Positions 6,249-8,604 of a stretch of 8,604 nt of DNA are shown here, one piece after another. The translations under genes were made by a program, and so were the position numbers. Position 1 is the stretch's first letter, and every line of letters starts with the position of its first letter. Below the pieces are notes generated by a model. It saw only the letters and a list, made by a program, of their open reading frames with translations. It was not told the DNA's origin and did no database searches. Source of the stretch: Sulfurovum sp. (GTDB lineage: Bacteria > Campylobacterota > Campylobacteria > Campylobacterales > Sulfurovaceae); the NCBI GenBank assembly GCA_030626265.1, contig DAOUPF010000038.1:1-8604 (forward strand), given 5' to 3'.

Positions 6249-7408
6249 AATCTATTTCCTCCTATTTCTCCTTTACTCCATAGTTCTCCAAGAGTATAAT
6301 TCTCTAGCCACTCTGCTAAATCATCCTTTTTTAATCTCTGCATGGTTGTATATCCATCATTATTTTCACATATTATTACATCTTCTGGGGTAGAGCTAAG
6401 TGCATCTATAATAATTTCAGAGTGTGTTGTTGCAACAATTTGTGTTTGTTCTGAAACCTCTTTTAATATTTCAGCTATTGTTGGAAGAATATCTGGATGA
6501 AGCCCAAGCTCTGGCTCTTCAAAACATAGAAGAGATGGTTTATCGGGGCTATATAAAGCAACTAGTAGTGAAAGGTATCTTAATGTACCATCAGATAGCC
6601 TTGTTGCTGGTATGCTATAGTTTTGTTCGGTAAAAAATATCTGAACTGTCCCACCTTCTATAATAACACCAAAGTCATCAAATCGTGGGTAGAGTAATTG
6701 CAACTTTTCTATAAGTTTTTTCTTTATGCTAGGATGAGTTGAGATTTTATTGAGTATAAGCCCTAAATTTTTATAGTCTTCCTCTAAAAAATTATTTTTA
6801 CCGTCTGCTTTTTGAGGTTGTCTTGGCATTGAATATCTACCAAATGTCCACTCTCTATATATTCTTATCTTCTCATAACCTCTTGAAATTTTTGTTATTT
6901 CAGGGTATTGGTCTGGATCTTTTCTTTGAGAAAGTATAGATTGTTCAGGATCTATATCTATCCTTTCTATAGTCCTCTGCTTTCCTTTTATATTAAGAAC
7001 TGGATGATTATTTTGAAATTTATAATAAAAGTATGGATCACGACCTTTTTTATTAGCTATACTATTTTCAATTCGTTCATCTTGAAGATCAAACTTATTT
7101 CCAACCTCACTAAATGAGATTAGATGTTTTAACGGAAGGTTTGATTTATTCTCTTTTAGAGTAGTTATTACTTCTATAGTTGCTGTAGGCTTATCTGTCC
7201 CCTTATGTAGCCAAACAGATATACCTCCACTATCTTTAACTGGTGATGCTAAGTAGTTTGGTGCTGATTGAAGTAAGCTTATTGCTTCTATAAAATTTGA
7301 TTTACCAGAACCATTTGCTCCGATTAGAACATTTAAGTTTTTTAGTTCAATTTCTATGCCATCTTCATTAAATGATAGCAGATTCTTTATTTTTATACTT
7401 TTTATCAC
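6245..7408 (-). CDS. RecF/OLD-like ABC ATPase of a two-gene conflict module
   Basis: A 387-residue ABC/SMC-type ATPase (AAA_15/AAA_21 group). Walker A is GANGSGKSN (30-38), the ABC signature RLSDGTLRY (270-278), Walker B LLCFEEPELGLHP (293-305), and the H-loop VATTHS with His329. The region between about 80 and 260 is a family-variable insert without a recognisable coiled coil. No Toprim nuclease follows in the same chain; that role probably falls to the overlapping downstream DUF4276 gene, making a split OLD-like system. The start is GTG at 7408, preceded by AGGA with 7-nt spacing. The promoter is an extended -10 at 7484-7492. In such systems the ATPase senses phage or DNA-damage signals and licenses a nuclease effector; the trigger here is unknown. 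The coding sequence is visibly AT-rich compared with the ATP-grasp genes, suggesting horizontal acquisition. Confidence 0.88.
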   Translation of the reverse strand: MIKSIKIKNLLSFNEDGIEIELKNLNVLIGANGSGKSNFIEAISLLQSAPNYLASPVKDSGGISVWLHKGTDKPTATIEVITTLKENKSNLPLKHLISFSEVGNKFDLQDERIENSIANKKGRDPYFYYKFQNNHPVLNIKGKQRTIERIDIDPEQSILSQRKDPDQYPEITKISRGYEKIRIYREWTFGRYSMPRQPQKADGKNNFLEEDYKNLGLILNKISTHPSIKKKLIEKLQLLYPRFDDFGVIIEGGTVQIFFTEQNYSIPATRLSDGTLRYLSLLVALYSPDKPSLLCFEEPELGLHPDILPTIAEILKEVSEQTQIVATTHSEIIIDALSSTPEDVIICENNDGYTTMQRLKKDDLAEWLENYTLGELWSKGEIGGNRF

Positions 7409-7483
7409 TTTTATATCCTATTTACAGTTTCACAAATTAAATTTAACTCTTTAAAAATCCAAAGAATCCATTCTATTTCAAAT

Positions 7484-7492
7484 ATTATAGCA
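7484..7492 (-). promoter_or_regulatory. Extended -10 promoter for the ATPase-DUF4276 operon
   Basis: On the minus strand this reads TGCTATAAT, a perfect extended -10 with TATAAT at 7489-7484 and no clear -35. Transcription would start near 7477, giving a leader of about 70 nt before the GTG start of the ATPase. It is divergent from the ycaO promoters, which begin about 60 bases away. Confidence 0.55.
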
Positions 7493-7552
7493 CCTAAAAA
7501 TTAAGTTTGTTATTTATTAAGATAGAATTCAACCCGAATTATGCAATAAAAA

Positions 7553-7581
7553 TTGACAAAACCTCCAAACCATCCTAAAAT
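7553..7581 (+). promoter_or_regulatory. Near-consensus sigma-70 promoter P1 for ycaO
   Basis: A perfect TTGACA (7553-7558) is followed, after exactly 17 bases, by TAAAAT (7576-7581), five of six to consensus. It is the only promoter in the window with a textbook -35. Initiation near 7588 would give a leader of about 104 nt. An operator-like dyad, AATTC-N5-GAATT (7526-7540), lies just upstream. Confidence 0.5.
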
Positions 7582-7649
7582 AAGGACAGCAAATCCAACC
7601 CTTTATAGTCAGGCTATGATATGAATGGGTATATATGGTCTATATTTTA

Positions 7650-7658
7650 TGTTATAAT
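7650..7658 (+). promoter_or_regulatory. Extended -10 promoter P2 for ycaO
   Basis: TGTTATAAT is a perfect extended -10 of the same type as those for the other genes here. A start near 7665 would leave a leader of about 27 nt and place the small ORF at 7672 only a few bases from the 5' end. Confidence 0.55.
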
Positions 7659-7671
7659 CTAAGTAAAAATA

Positions 7672-7695
7672 ATGGAGTTGCAATCCTTAGAATGA
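7672..7695 (+). CDS. Seven-codon upstream ORF overlapping the ycaO start
   Basis: ATG GAG TTG CAA TCC TTA GAA TGA encodes MELQSLE. Its stop overlaps the ycaO start in the classic ATGA arrangement (7692-7695). It has no obvious Shine-Dalgarno, but from P2 it would be nearly leaderless. Because ycaO's own ribosome-binding site is poor (GGAG at 14 nt), coupled translation through this ORF is possible. It may also be a chance frame. Confidence 0.3.
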   Translation: MELQSLE

Positions 7696-8604
7696 CAATG
7701 ACAGAAACAACATATATAAAAGGTAAAGAGAGTAGCTTAGAAGTAAGTATAGAACGAATGTATCAAAAGCTTAAAGCTGTGGGGGTGGAGATAGAAGAAA
7801 TCTCTGTGTTAAACCCTGTGCCTTATGTCTATTCTCAGCATATACGAGATAAGAACTGTGATCTACTATTTACCAATGGCAAAGGAGCTAGCCAAAAGGC
7901 GTGTCTGGCTTCAGCATTAGGTGAGTATTTTGAGCGTTTGAGTTGTAATTATTTTTTTTCAGATTACTACTTGGGGCAAAATATTTCAAATGAATCTTTT
8001 GTGCATTATCCCAATGAAAAATGGTTTAGTTTCAATGCAGAAGATGAGTTTATGCCTGAGGGACTACTTAGTAAAAAGCTTTGGGACTTTTATGACCCAG
8101 ATTTGCAGCTTCATTCCTCACAGATATTTGATAGCAACTCAGGTGTAGGAGAGAGAGGCATATGTGCTCTGCCTTTTACGAGACAGAGTGATGGGGTAGA
8201 TGTCTATTTTCCAGTCAATCTCATAGCCAACCTTTATGTCAGTAACGGTATGGCAGCAGGAAATACAGCCAATGAAGCACAGGTGCATGCACTGTGTGAA
8301 ATCTATGAACGCTATGTAAAAAATAAAATTATTGCAGAAGGTATTTGTCTGCCTATTATCCCTCAAAATGTGATGGATAGGTATCCACATATTCAAGCAT
8401 CTATCAAAAATCTAGAAGATGAAGGCTATAGCCTACGAGTATGTGATGCTTCTTTGGGTGGTATGTATCCAGTAATCTCAGTAACACTTATAAACCCTAA
8501 AGATGGTTCTGTTTTGGCTTCATTTGGTGCTCATCCATGTTTTGAAGTGGCGTTAGAGCGTACAGTCACTGAGTTATTACAAGGTCGCACTTTAGATATG
8601 TTAG
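7692..8604 (+). CDS. ycaO: YcaO, accessory factor for ribosomal protein S12 methylthiolation (3' end beyond the window)
   Basis: The first 304 residues align end to end with what I recall of E. coli YcaO (about 586 residues), so roughly half the protein is visible. Shared stretches include LNPVPYVYSQHIRDK, the ATP-binding block ASALGEYFERLSCNYFF (Glu78 and Glu81), RGICALPFTRQSDG, NLYVSNGMAAGNT, the second ligand group EIYERYVKN (Glu203, Glu206, Arg207) and VALERTVTELLQGR (Arg290). The YcaO domain uses ATP to activate backbone amides. The E. coli protein instead supports RimO in beta-methylthiolation of S12 Asp88, and its C-terminal extension falls outside this window. The start is ATG 7692 (a second ATG follows at 7698); the best Shine-Dalgarno, GGAG at 7674-7677, is rather far. 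Two promoters lie upstream. It is divergent from the ATPase-DUF4276 module. No RimO gene is in the window. Confidence 0.93.
   Translation, partial: MTMTETTYIKGKESSLEVSIERMYQKLKAVGVEIEEISVLNPVPYVYSQHIRDKNCDLLFTNGKGASQKACLASALGEYFERLSCNYFFSDYYLGQNISNESFVHYPNEKWFSFNAEDEFMPEGLLSKKLWDFYDPDLQLHSSQIFDSNSGVGERGICALPFTRQSDGVDVYFPVNLIANLYVSNGMAAGNTANEAQVHALCEIYERYVKNKIIAEGICLPIIPQNVMDRYPHIQASIKNLEDEGYSLRVCDASLGGMYPVISVTLINPKDGSVLASFGAHPCFEVALERTVTELLQGRTLDML

Noticed and set aside
1375..7548. A similar 17-base stretch (ACC-x-GAA-x-TATGCAATA) at 1375-1391 and 7532-7548, both intergenic.
   Set aside because: 15 of 17 identities between two AT-rich positions are expected several times by chance in a window of this size, and the positions relative to the promoters differ.
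7605..7620. An ATAG/CTAT dyad near 7610 compared with the TATAGCC stretch near 5621 as possible inverted ends of the defence insertion.
   Set aside because: The similarity is limited to about nine bases with gaps, too little for terminal repeats or a target duplication.
7621..7662. A 13-codon ORF starting at 7621.
   Set aside because: It spans the P2 promoter, has no ribosome-binding site and shows no coupling to ycaO.
1..8604. Search for tRNA, rRNA genes and CRISPR arrays.
   Set aside because: No cloverleaf, conserved rRNA block or regularly spaced repeat was seen on either strand.

Overview
The window looks like a chromosomal segment from an AT-rich Gram-negative bacterium, most likely a member of the Campylobacterota (Sulfurimonas/Sulfurovum type). 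This is inferred from base composition, the extended -10 (TGnTATAAT) promoters with poor -35 boxes, and the style of the proteins. No rRNA, tRNA or CRISPR array was seen, so the placement is tentative.

Left part (1-2021): a signal-peptide-bearing protein with tandem rhodanese domains runs off the left edge on the minus strand. Divergent from it is a small four-helix CopD/HemJ-like membrane protein. The roughly 490-base gap between them holds an extended -10 promoter for each gene, three small hairpins in the rhodanese leader, and a striking 80-nt hairpin with 26-bp arms in the leader of the membrane protein gene. I saw nothing in about 1219-1346 apart from AT-rich sequence.

Centre (2022-5572): an M20 zinc carboxypeptidase/deacylase (minus) is divergent from a tightly coupled pair of homologous RimK-like ATP-grasp ligases (plus). 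The first ligase keeps the canonical catalytic residues. The second lacks the metal-binding Asn and carries a C-terminal tandem helix-hairpin-helix, a nucleic-acid-binding fold. Ligase pair plus peptidase suggests a system that makes and removes an amide or peptide tag. The HhH fusion is the most unusual gene-level feature here.

Right part (5573-8604): a two-gene minus-strand module, visibly more AT-rich than its neighbours, encodes an OLD/RecF-like ABC ATPase and a DUF4276 Toprim-like protein with overlapping frames and non-ATG starts. It looks like a phage-defence or conflict module inserted beside a hairpin cluster that resembles an IS200/IS605-type end. Divergent from it is the first 304 codons of an E. 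coli-type YcaO (accessory factor for RimO methylthiolation of ribosomal protein S12). It has two candidate promoters and a tiny upstream ORF overlapping its start.

In short, two accessory-looking systems (ATP-grasp/M20 and ABC-ATPase/DUF4276) lie between more ordinary genes. RimK-like ligases and YcaO both belong to families known for post-translational modification of ribosomal proteins, but nothing in the sequence proves that they cooperate.
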